A stretch of DNA of 12,500 nucleotides from JANRKT01 sp033763355 (GTDB lineage Bacteria > Bacteroidota > Bacteroidia > Chitinophagales > Chitinophagaceae). The stretch covers positions 1 to 12,500 of the forward strand of contig JANRKT010000292.1 in the NCBI GenBank assembly GCA_033763355.1, given 5' to 3'. Position 1 is the first letter of the stretch, and each line of letters starts with the position of its first letter. The translations under genes and the position numbers were made by a program. This document shows, in pieces, positions 1 to 7,778 of the stretch. Under the pieces are notes generated by a model. That model searched no databases and had not been told where the DNA came from. It saw only the letters and a program-made list of their open reading frames with translations.

Positions 1-866
1 TTTTCCGGCTCTAATGGATGGGCTGAACCCTTCCAGTTCTCATCAAACGCTTCAAAGAAAAAGGTGAGTATTTTATTTTTTTTTGACCAGTGCATTAAGT
101 CGTTGTAATATTTTTCCTGGTTTTCTTCATTTACATTTTCCGGGTTAATGCCACGGCCGTTACTGTTGGTAGCCCAGCCGGCTTCTGTTATTACAATTGG
201 TTTATGGGGATAAAGCTTTGCCACTGCACTAAAGTTTTCTTTGGTATAAGAAAGCCCTTTTTCAATTGGTTTATACTCCCATACGGGGTAGCTGTGTATG
301 GAAATAAAATCCACTACTTCAGCCAGCGGTTTTAATTTATCTAACCAGGGCACATAGTTTTCGCAGAAGGTAACAGGCTGTTTAGCGGATTGTTTTACAA
401 GCTGTGCATATTTAACTACACTGTCCACGGGAACCAAATGATCCGTCCAGCTTACACAGGCTTCATTGCCGACGGACAGAGAGAAAATAATATCAGGATA
501 TTGATTGGCGTATTGAATTAGCTTTTCAATTTTCTGAAGATTGGATTTTTTGTTTTTCCCCAGTTGTTCTTTAGCATACACACCCCCGCCCCAGGGACAA
601 TCAGGATTATTTATTTCCGCTTCTATATATGCACCCAGCATTATTTTAAAATCGAATTGCTCATTTTCTATTACCTGCAAAACAGTAGCTGCATGTTCGT
701 CACAATCGTATAAGCGTAAATATTTCCAGTGCTTTTGCAGTATCAGTAAGTCTTCTTTTACTTCTTCATACGAAGGCGTAATACCGCCGGGCTGCTGCCC
801 ATCTCTAAAGCCGGAGTAACAGATAGCTTTCGCAAAGGGTAAATTATATTGTTCAAAAAAATCCAT
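1..866 (-). CDS. GH17 family beta-1,3-glucan-active enzyme, divergent copy (3' end cut by window edge)
   Basis: The frame is open from an ATG at 866-864 to the left edge (288 codons visible), so the C-terminus is missing. It begins MDFFEQYNLPFAKAICYSGF with no signal peptide or membrane segment, so it should be cytoplasmic. Two GH17 catalytic motifs are visible: SVGNEA, with the predicted acid/base Glu at about residue 135, and VITEAGWA, with the predicted nucleophile Glu at about 228. A late FFEAFDENWKG segment matches the FSSFDE-WK segment of the two other GH17 domains here. GH17 enzymes hydrolyse or transglycosylate beta-1,3-glucans. It starts two bases after the stop of the preceding GH17 gene (TAAGAATG), so translation is probably coupled. 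It is clearly more distant from the other two copies than they are from each other: TEAGWA replaces TETGWP, and a GGGVYAKEQLGKNKK insertion is present. It may have a different chain-length or linkage preference, or be a transglycosylase; the sequence does not decide this. Confidence 0.88.
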   Translation of the reverse strand, partial: MDFFEQYNLPFAKAICYSGFRDGQQPGGITPSYEEVKEDLLILQKHWKYLRLYDCDEHAATVLQVIENEQFDFKIMLGAYIEAEINNPDCPWGGGVYAKEQLGKNKKSNLQKIEKLIQYANQYPDIIFSLSVGNEACVSWTDHLVPVDSVVKYAQLVKQSAKQPVTFCENYVPWLDKLKPLAEVVDFISIHSYPVWEYKPIEKGLSYTKENFSAVAKLYPHKPIVITEAGWATNSNGRGINPENVNEENQEKYYNDLMHWSKKNKILTFFFEAFDENWKGSAHPLEPE

Positions 867-868
867 TC

Positions 869-1768
869 TTAAAACTTCAGCTTTTCGTTTTTATCCCAAA
901 TACCCCAATAGGCGCCTACAGTTCCTTCGGCGCCTACCTTCCAGCTTTCATCAAAAGAGGAAAAATAAAATACCGGTATATCATCGTTGGCACTCCACAA
1001 TTGTGTATTGATAAAATAATCCCTTGCACTTTGCACAGATGGCTGGGCTCCTTTTGTGTTTTCACCCTGGCTGGGCCAGCCCGTTTCCGTGATAATTACT
1101 TTTTTTCCATTGGCCGCCTGCATCGCCTGCTGGTACATTTGCTGCATGTGTGCCAGCGATTGTTCAAACGGGCAGCCTTCCCAAAAGGGATAGCAGTTGC
1201 ACAATATCACATCGCAGGCTTCGGTAATTTTTTGGCGGTGCGTAAATTCATAATAGGCATCCACATAACCAACCGGTATTTGTGATGGTATGCGGCTTTT
1301 TACTTCGTAAATAAATTCCAGCAGTTGTTCTTCAGTTAAATCATTCCGGTACATTACTTCATTACCAACAGCGGCAATATCCACCAACCCATCGTTGACT
1401 TGTTGTACCAGTCCTTCTATTTCACGGCGGTTTATCTCCGCATCATTGCCAAGCCAGGCGCCCACCAATGTTTTTATTCCAAATTCTTTTGCCACTTTCG
1501 GTATCAGTTCATTACCATCAGTGCAGGAAAATGAACGGACCCATTTGGTATGCGGCCTTATTATTTCCATTCTTCTCCGCACCTGCGCTTCTGAAATAAT
1601 ATCGCCGGGCTTTTGTCCTTCTTCATATAAACTGAAACAGAAGCCATGCACACCATTTTGTAAAATTTCTGCAAATAAATTGGTAAGGCCTTCCTCTGTT
1701 TCACCGGCGAGGTAATTCACCTCCGCCAGATGCTGAGATGAAAAAATATTTTCTTTTCTGTATGACAT
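869..1768 (-). CDS. Stand-alone cytoplasmic GH17 glycoside hydrolase
   Basis: This 299-residue protein is one GH17 (beta/alpha)8 domain with no signal peptide or transmembrane segment. The catalytic motifs are AAVGNEV (predicted acid/base E137) and IITETGWPS (predicted nucleophile E228). The C-terminal FYFSSFDESWK segment is also typical of the family. I place the start at the ATG at 1768-1766 (MSYRKENIFSS), 13 bases after the stop of the transporter gene. The frame is open to an upstream ATG at 1870, but that extension overlaps the transporter's C-terminal coding sequence in another frame and adds 34 residues unlike any GH17 N-terminus. The protein is a close paralogue of the GH17 domain fused to the transporter: both share the CYPFWEG, IITETGWPS and FYFSSFDE blocks at the same spacing. 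Expected substrates are imported beta-1,3-gluco-oligosaccharides; hydrolysis and transglycosylation are both possible. Its neighbours support a cytosolic role beside the phosphorylase. Confidence 0.92.
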   Translation of the reverse strand: MSYRKENIFSSQHLAEVNYLAGETEEGLTNLFAEILQNGVHGFCFSLYEEGQKPGDIISEAQVRRRMEIIRPHTKWVRSFSCTDGNELIPKVAKEFGIKTLVGAWLGNDAEINRREIEGLVQQVNDGLVDIAAVGNEVMYRNDLTEEQLLEFIYEVKSRIPSQIPVGYVDAYYEFTHRQKITEACDVILCNCYPFWEGCPFEQSLAHMQQMYQQAMQAANGKKVIITETGWPSQGENTKGAQPSVQSARDYFINTQLWSANDDIPVFYFSSFDESWKVGAEGTVGAYWGIWDKNEKLKF

Positions 1769-1781
1769 AGCAAAAATTAGA

Positions 1782-4151
1782 TTAGTTAAGTTTAAAATTC
1801 TCATTTCCATCCCACAATCCCCAGGATGTTCCGGCCCAGCCTTCAAAGTGTATTTTCCATGCTTCATCAAAGGAAGAGAAGTAAAATAGTTTTACACCAG
1901 CCTGCTCTGCCCATAATTGTGCTTCCATATAATACAGCATCAGATTTTCTTTAGATGGAACCGCTTCGCCTACCACTTGTCCATCGCTTGGCCAACCCGT
2001 TTCAGTAATAATTACGTCTTTACCGTTGGATATCACTTTCACTTTTCTATACATTTCCTGCAAATAAACTCCTGCATGTTCAATATGAGCCCCTTCCCAA
2101 AACGGATAGCAATTGATCAATAACTTATCACATGCATTTACCAATTTAGGATGATTGATAAATTCGCTGTAAATATCCACACAACATACGGGAACGCTGT
2201 TTGTATTTTTCTTCACTTCATTAATATAACTGATTAATGTGTTTTCATCCTGGTCGCCCCTGAATAAAACCTCATTGCCTACTGCTGCCATATCTACTGA
2301 ACCTTCATTAACCAGTTTTATCAACGATTGCATTTCCTTTGCATTCTGCTCTTTGTCTTTGCCAATCCATGCACCAATAAGAACTTTGAATCCCATTTTT
2401 TTGGCAATACCGGGAATGAGTTCATACCCATTAGTTGCTGAGAACACCCGAATCCATTCTGTGTGACCTGTCAGTACCTTCAACCGCTTCACTATTTGTT
2501 CTTCAGAAATCTGGTCTCCGGGGTTTTGGTCTCCGGTAAATACCGTAAAACAAATACCGTGCATTCCTCTATTAAATACTTCATCAAATTTTTCCTGAAA
2601 AGCTGCTCCGCTAACCGTCCCAAAATCAATACCTGTATTAATATAGGCCGGGTATTTTTTCAAAAGCTCAGGCTTGGTTAAACCCTTTAAATCTATTCCG
2701 GAAAAAACACTGGTAGTTCCATATCCCGAAGACTTAGGAGCTTTTCTCTTTGCCAGCTCCTGTTGAATGCTTTTATGTTTTTCTTCCGTAATTCCATAAT
2801 TCCACATAAAATAAATAGCCACCAATGTTCCTAAAATTGGAACTGCAGAGAAGAAAAACCGAAGCCAGAAAATTGTTTCTGGGGTTTGGGTTGGTAAGTT
2901 TCCATCAAAGTTAATAGCAGCTAATATTAAATAACTCAGCAAGCCTGCAAATGCAAAACCCAGCTTTACTACCCACCAATAGATGGCGCCGAAAATACCT
3001 TCTCTTCTTTGCCCGTAATTCAGTTCGTCCACATCACAAACATCGGCTGTCATGCTCATCATAGTTGTAAACAATCCTCCTATACCAAACGAGAAGAAGG
3101 GCAATGCAATTATAAACAACCAGGGCTTACCGGGCACAAACAGAAAAAACAATAAGATATAACCAAAAATTGAAACGGCCTGTGATAACAGAAATGCCTT
3201 TTTCTTTCCTATCATCTTTGACATCTTTACCACTACCGGAATTACGACGAAGGTAGTGACCAACGCACCGCCGCTGCCAAAAACAGCAGCCCAAACGCTG
3301 CCGTTTTTCTGGTCTCCGTTGAACAGATAATAGACAATGATAAAATAAGTAAACTGCGCAACTGTATTAAATGCATTGAAAGTAAAAAAGGTAGAATAGC
3401 AAAGCTTTCTGAAATCACTTATTTTAAATGCTTCTTTAAATTCATGCAGGAGATTTTTAAAAATTCCTTTTATATTACGAATGCCAATAGGCTTGAAAGA
3501 TGTTTCATTCAAAGTTGACTTGGCTTTTATAAAAAATGCAGGCACCATGGCGAAGAGCATACAAATAATAGCAACCCATACGGATAATGCCCTTGCTCCG
3601 GATTCAGGAGTTGCAAACCAATCTTTGTCATACAGGATAATCCAAAACCAGGGAACAATTACCCAGGCCCATTGCCCAATCCATTGAGATATGGCCATGA
3701 TTTGTGTCCGTTCATGAAAATCTTCACTCATTTCATACCCCATTGCCACAAAAGGAATACTAAAAATGGTAAGCCCTACATACAGGCATAGTTTGAAAAA
3801 CAGAAAGTAGAAAAAGTTAAACGTAATACCATTCTCTTTATGAATCTGCCACATGAATAAAAAGCTGATGCCTAAGATCAACGAACCAATAAAGACATAA
3901 TGCCTTCTTCTTCCCCATTTTGAACGGGTATTGTCGGTTATAAAACCCATTATCGGGTCTATAATAAAATCCAATAACCGCGGAGCAAATGTCAGAACAC
4001 CTACCATCCACACCGGAAAGCCAAAGCCGTTTACCAACACCACCATGAACACGCCAAGGGCAGCGGGAAACATTTGATTGGCCAGCATACCAACGCCAAA
4101 AGCCACTTTTTTATACATGGGTACCTGCTTGGTGTGAATTGCGTTACTCAT
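1782..4151 (-). CDS. GPH-family sugar:cation symporter fused to a C-terminal GH17 glycoside hydrolase domain
   Basis: This 789-residue protein has two parts. Residues about 10-455 form a polytopic membrane domain of the glycoside-pentoside-hexuronide (MFS_2) type. Its signatures are DFIIDPIMGFITDNT followed by SKWGRRRHYVFIG (about 61-89), and the TADVCDVDELNYGQRREG segment (about 368-385). After a short charged linker (about 455-480, EEKHKSIQQELAKRKAPK), residues about 505-785 form a complete GH17 domain. It has AAVGNEV (predicted acid/base E627), IITETGWPS (predicted nucleophile E717) and FYFSSFDEAWK. No stop or frameshift separates the halves, so this is a true fusion in this sequence. GPH transporters usually have 12 helices with both ends in the cytoplasm, which would place the glycanase domain inside the cell at the transporter exit. 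LacS of streptococci carries a regulatory IIA domain at the same end, but a catalytic domain there is unusual. The likely cargo is beta-1,3-gluco-oligosaccharides. The upstream gap to the phosphorylase is 79 bases. Confidence 0.93.
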   Translation of the reverse strand: MSNAIHTKQVPMYKKVAFGVGMLANQMFPAALGVFMVVLVNGFGFPVWMVGVLTFAPRLLDFIIDPIMGFITDNTRSKWGRRRHYVFIGSLILGISFLFMWQIHKENGITFNFFYFLFFKLCLYVGLTIFSIPFVAMGYEMSEDFHERTQIMAISQWIGQWAWVIVPWFWIILYDKDWFATPESGARALSVWVAIICMLFAMVPAFFIKAKSTLNETSFKPIGIRNIKGIFKNLLHEFKEAFKISDFRKLCYSTFFTFNAFNTVAQFTYFIIVYYLFNGDQKNGSVWAAVFGSGGALVTTFVVIPVVVKMSKMIGKKKAFLLSQAVSIFGYILLFFLFVPGKPWLFIIALPFFSFGIGGLFTTMMSMTADVCDVDELNYGQRREGIFGAIYWWVVKLGFAFAGLLSYLILAAINFDGNLPTQTPETIFWLRFFFSAVPILGTLVAIYFMWNYGITEEKHKSIQQELAKRKAPKSSGYGTTSVFSGIDLKGLTKPELLKKYPAYINTGIDFGTVSGAAFQEKFDEVFNRGMHGICFTVFTGDQNPGDQISEEQIVKRLKVLTGHTEWIRVFSATNGYELIPGIAKKMGFKVLIGAWIGKDKEQNAKEMQSLIKLVNEGSVDMAAVGNEVLFRGDQDENTLISYINEVKKNTNSVPVCCVDIYSEFINHPKLVNACDKLLINCYPFWEGAHIEHAGVYLQEMYRKVKVISNGKDVIITETGWPSDGQVVGEAVPSKENLMLYYMEAQLWAEQAGVKLFYFSSFDEAWKIHFEGWAGTSWGLWDGNENFKLN

Positions 4152-4230
4152 ATAGCAATTATTAAAGGAGATTAGAAAACTATTTTTACAATCGTTTCAG
4201 TTTGCTGGTAATTATAATTAACTGATGCAC

Positions 4231-7200
4231 TCATTGCTCCGGCAGGTTTGACGGCTGAATAAAAATCCTGACAGAGATAATTTCCCCACTGCGGTTAAAA
4301 AGATTTGTTGTCTCTTCTTCCGTTAACTGGACTGCTGCTGCTTCCCGTATTGTACCGTCCCTATAAGCAACCTCCAGACCTTGTTTCTCATTTATTACAT
4401 ACACCACCGGCACCTGGCAAATAGTAAACAACAAAGAATTTTTTAGCAGTGTTATAATTTGTTTTTCGCCTTTGCTGTTAATGATGGATACTTGTTTCTC
4501 TGCTGATAAAAATTCTTTTTGCTGCAGCAATACAGGATTAAAACTTAATTGTCCGTGATGTACCTGTACCCCAAGTTCGCCATAGCGGCTGATGATGTCT
4601 TCTTTTACCTGCCCCGTCATACCGGGTTGCTGTGCCCCTTTGCCAAAAGGTGTATGTGAATAGGGGTCGGTAGGAAAAGCGCCATAAACAGCCGGAGATT
4701 TATGTACGCCTATACCTTCTTTAATGGCATGAAAGTGTTCGTATAGTTTATGCAGTGTGTCATTATCTGTTTTTTGTTGAGCAGCAGTTAAACAGGTTTC
4801 CTTTACAGCTAATAGTAATTTTGAAACCATATGCCAGTAAATAGAGCCCAGCCCCTCAAAAGCGAAGAAGGTACCCGACCTGCCGGTAAATGCTTTGTGA
4901 TTAAATACCTTTTCAAATAAATCCAGCACCGCAGTGCGGTTTTGCAGAACGGATAACTGATACTTGCTGTCCAATTTTTCGAACGCTTCACTTAACTCAT
5001 TTGCATTTCTTAACCGGCCATTGAAATGATAACCGCCAAGAATATCTTTTTCAATGATGCCTGCACCACCATCAGCCAGCAATTCTTTTAGTAATGGTAT
5101 GGACTGTACTGATTGTGCCGGTACATTATTTTTTTGCAAGAACTTTGGTAATTCTTTGTTGGGATATAAAATATAACTATCCTGATCAGGGCGGTAAAGC
5201 GAACTGTTTTTGAGTGCATCTAACAGTTGCGAACTTTCTTCTGCTGATAAATAACCGCTGCTTAAGACTGCAACCTGGCCTTCCAGCATTTCATCTAAAT
5301 GAGAAATGCTTAATTGGTTATCGTTATAGCTTAACAGGTTATAGGTGTGATATAAACCGTCCTTTCTTTTATTGGCAGCTATGGACTGCTCTGTAAATGC
5401 CAAAGCATTTGCAATAAATTGACTGATAGCATCAGCTGTTATCGTTGATTTCTTTCCTGAAAAATGATTAGCATAAATATTATCCCTGAAACTGCTGCTG
5501 GACTCTCCTAGCTCATCCAGCATATTTTTTTTCTGTTGATTACTCAGCTCAGCTGGTAAAGAAGTAGCGTAATTTTTAAAAATCTCCGCTACTGAAATAA
5601 AATAGCTTTGCACCTCTGCTGAAAGTAAAATGGCCGGGTTCGCTTTTGAATCAAACAATGGTTTAACAAATACTAAAAACCTTCTCAGGTAATACAAGGT
5701 AACCATGGAAAGACCGTTGCCAACTAAAGCATTGTTGGCATCGTTCCACTCGGGCCGTTGCGTATTCATCCAGATGCCCCCGCCCGGTACTAAGTTGGTA
5801 AGCTTTGCCAGTAGCATAGCCAATAGCTTCTCTGTAAAATTTACTCTGTGTATAGTTTCGCTGCTGTTGGTGTGTAATGCACCATCTGCGCCGAGCTGCT
5901 CCATTTTTTGTTTCTGCGTTTTATCAGCAGCATGGTCAAATTCAATAGTATCCTTTGGGTTTGTAAGTATCTGCTGATAGCTTTTTATTTTATAAGGCAC
6001 ATTGGCATACACAAAAATTTCTTTGTGTAATAACTGCTTAAGCAAATACGGATAGCGATCTTTTGCAAACTCCAGAAACTTCAGCAGGTAAATAACCTGG
6101 TGGTCGCCCCAGTAACCAATATAACTCCAGGGATTGTCCGGCTCTATCTTTTCCCAGTCAAACCCATCTTTCATCACACGGTAAGGGTTGTATCCGTCAA
6201 AAGTGGAAGCATTGAGGAATTTAAAAATCATTCCTTCAATAAAGGCAGGGTAAGAATGTGCAAGGGCTTCCCAATTCTGAAATATGTCACGCCAGTTGCC
6301 TTCATAGTCCAAAATTTTTGAACCGTCTGTTTCACTTCTTGTGTTAATAGTGAATTTATTCCATGGTCGGCTGGGGTCCCCATGCCTGCGACTGAATTTT
6401 AATGGAAGATATTCCGTAGCCAGGCGTATAAAATCTGCATCTCCAGATTGTTCAGCCAGTTCTTTTAACGTAAATACGGAAAATTGCTCCCGCAATGGTT
6501 GCAAATGTTTTTCGTTGCTTGCATAAGCAATAGCATTTGCTTTTCTGAAATACTTTACAAAATCATTTTTGCTGATGTTATACCCATCATCAAAAATGCC
6601 GCCACGCATAATATTAAACAGCGTATTGGAATAATGCCGTGTATTGCCCAATTCATCAGCGCTGAATTGCAAGCCGTCGGCAGCAGCGACTAACTTCACG
6701 AGATGTTTTGTTCCTTCTTCCACATCTGACAGTACATCTTTCAACAGGTTGATGTTGTGCCTTATATTATCTGCTAATTGAATAATTGCTGACTGGCTCT
6801 GATTAACATTAGCAATAATAAACCAGTTTTTTTCTGCTCCCGATACAAGACTTAATTTGGCAGAGATGAAGTAAGCACCTTTCTCGCCTTTAACATCTTC
6901 TTCTTGTTTTATACTTCCCCCTTTGCGAAAGCGATGTAGTTGTTTTGTTGAAAGTAAATATGTCGGATTATCCAATCCTGCTGACCAAACGGTATTTGCT
7001 TTTAATGCTTCGCTGGGCTCAGCTTTGTCAACAATGATGGCGCTGAGTGCAAAAATGCCGAGGCCTGTGTCCGGCAACAGTTCACTGCGTTTATAAGCAT
7101 CAGCCAGGTTGCTGGTGGAGTTTTGCAAATCGCTGCCTACGCCGTAGGGCAAAATATTCTGCAGCCCGTCAATCATTGCAATGGATATTTCATCTGCTGA

Positions 7201-7689
7201 ATGATTAATAACCCTTGATTTTCTTACAAAGCCATAAAGGTTGCTGCTGTTCCATTCGTATTGAAAAGTCAGAGACAGATTATTATTTATCTCTTCAAAA
7301 ATGATTTTGTTGCTGTAGCGGTTTTTATAAATATTCCGCTGGTAATTATACAATGCTTCGCTTCTTGCAGAAAAAGGTTCCCAAACATATTCTTCGTCAT
7401 TAATTGCTATCCTGAGAATAGTTTTGCTGCCGGTAATTTCTGCTGACTCTGTTATTTTATCATCCGTATAATAAGGAAAAAGGGCATACTCTGCATTTTT
7501 GCGGCCTGCTGTTATACCACCATTCCCGGAGACGAACAGCCAGTGATTGGACTCACTTACAATACTCATAAAGAAAGGCCGCATAGCATCCACATCAGAA
7601 ATTTTGTAAAAAATTTCATCACCAATTTTCACTTCCTCCAGTATGCTTTCTTTTTTTGTATTGCTTGTATCATTAAACAGTTGTTGCAT
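4231..7689 (-). CDS. Beta-1,3-oligoglucan phosphorylase-like protein (GH149 probable, GH94-related)
   Basis: The 1152-residue protein has no signal peptide or membrane helix and should be cytoplasmic. The N-terminal ~300 residues look like the beta-sandwich of inverting phosphorylases (WLFVSGNGGITAGRKNAEYA at about 50-69). An alpha/alpha-barrel-like region follows, with NWRDIFQNWEALA (about 465-477) and GGGIWMNTQRPEWNDANNAL (636-655). D650 in the WND motif is the predicted catalytic acid by analogy with GH94. HKSPAVYGAFPTDPYSHTPF (about 996-1015) and PGMTGQVKEDIISRYGELGV (about 1022-1041) are candidate substrate and phosphate loops. GH94 cellobiose phosphorylases are about 800 residues; GH149 beta-1,3-oligoglucan phosphorylases and GH94 beta-1,2-oligoglucan phosphorylases are about 1,100. 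The GH16 and GH17 neighbours favour beta-1,3 specificity, hence GH149. The reaction would release glucose-1-phosphate from chain ends. The phosphorylase fold is well supported; the linkage rests on context. Confidence 0.82.
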   Translation of the reverse strand: MQQLFNDTSNTKKESILEEVKIGDEIFYKISDVDAMRPFFMSIVSESNHWLFVSGNGGITAGRKNAEYALFPYYTDDKITESAEITGSKTILRIAINDEEYVWEPFSARSEALYNYQRNIYKNRYSNKIIFEEINNNLSLTFQYEWNSSNLYGFVRKSRVINHSADEISIAMIDGLQNILPYGVGSDLQNSTSNLADAYKRSELLPDTGLGIFALSAIIVDKAEPSEALKANTVWSAGLDNPTYLLSTKQLHRFRKGGSIKQEEDVKGEKGAYFISAKLSLVSGAEKNWFIIANVNQSQSAIIQLADNIRHNINLLKDVLSDVEEGTKHLVKLVAAADGLQFSADELGNTRHYSNTLFNIMRGGIFDDGYNISKNDFVKYFRKANAIAYASNEKHLQPLREQFSVFTLKELAEQSGDADFIRLATEYLPLKFSRRHGDPSRPWNKFTINTRSETDGSKILDYEGNWRDIFQNWEALAHSYPAFIEGMIFKFLNASTFDGYNPYRVMKDGFDWEKIEPDNPWSYIGYWGDHQVIYLLKFLEFAKDRYPYLLKQLLHKEIFVYANVPYKIKSYQQILTNPKDTIEFDHAADKTQKQKMEQLGADGALHTNSSETIHRVNFTEKLLAMLLAKLTNLVPGGGIWMNTQRPEWNDANNALVGNGLSMVTLYYLRRFLVFVKPLFDSKANPAILLSAEVQSYFISVAEIFKNYATSLPAELSNQQKKNMLDELGESSSSFRDNIYANHFSGKKSTITADAISQFIANALAFTEQSIAANKRKDGLYHTYNLLSYNDNQLSISHLDEMLEGQVAVLSSGYLSAEESSQLLDALKNSSLYRPDQDSYILYPNKELPKFLQKNNVPAQSVQSIPLLKELLADGGAGIIEKDILGGYHFNGRLRNANELSEAFEKLDSKYQLSVLQNRTAVLDLFEKVFNHKAFTGRSGTFFAFEGLGSIYWHMVSKLLLAVKETCLTAAQQKTDNDTLHKLYEHFHAIKEGIGVHKSPAVYGAFPTDPYSHTPFGKGAQQPGMTGQVKEDIISRYGELGVQVHHGQLSFNPVLLQQKEFLSAEKQVSIINSKGEKQIITLLKNSLLFTICQVPVVYVINEKQGLEVAYRDGTIREAAAVQLTEEETTNLFNRSGEIISVRIFIQPSNLPEQ

Positions 7690-7714
7690 GATTGCCTTAT
7701 TATAATTTTAATAC

Positions 7715-7733
7715 ACAGGCATAACATCCCTGT
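7715..7733. other. Imperfect 19-base palindrome between the GH16 and phosphorylase genes
   Basis: On the minus strand ACAGGGAT-GTT-ATGCCTGT forms an eight-position stem with one G-G mismatch and a three-base loop. It lies in the 89-base gap upstream of the phosphorylase start. It could be a weak operator or an mRNA hairpin, but one copy of this size in AT-rich DNA may be chance. Confidence 0.2.
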
Positions 7734-7778
7734 TTGCCAAAACAATAAGCTTTGACATAGCTATTCAACCAAAAAAAA

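Noticed and set aside
541..819. 92-codon plus-strand open frame near the left edge
   Set aside because: It is antisense to the divergent GH17 gene, which has both catalytic motifs in the minus frame.
1395..1715. 106-codon plus-strand open frame
   Set aside because: It lies wholly antisense to the stand-alone GH17 gene, whose motifs and paralogue prove the minus-strand reading.
1769..1870. N-terminal extension of the stand-alone GH17 gene to an ATG at 1870
   Set aside because: The extra 34 residues are the transporter-GH17 C-terminal coding sequence read in another frame and do not resemble a GH17 N-terminus; the ATG at 1768 lies 13 bases after the transporter stop and gives a normal-sized domain.
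4231..7689. Cyclic beta-1,2-glucan synthase fragment
   Set aside because: Such synthases are far larger and carry membrane helices and a glycosyltransferase domain; this protein is soluble, complete and of normal length for an oligoglucan phosphorylase.
7738..7773. Possible Bacteroidota promoter upstream of the phosphorylase (minus strand TTTG and TTGTTTTG)
   Set aside because: The -7 box needs a mismatch to TAnnTTTG and the spacer is about 24 bases, longer than the usual about 19; in AT-rich DNA this is within chance.
7771..7778. Run of eight T on the transcript right after the GH16 stop, as a terminator
   Set aside because: No GC-rich hairpin precedes it, and the next gene follows closely on the same strand.
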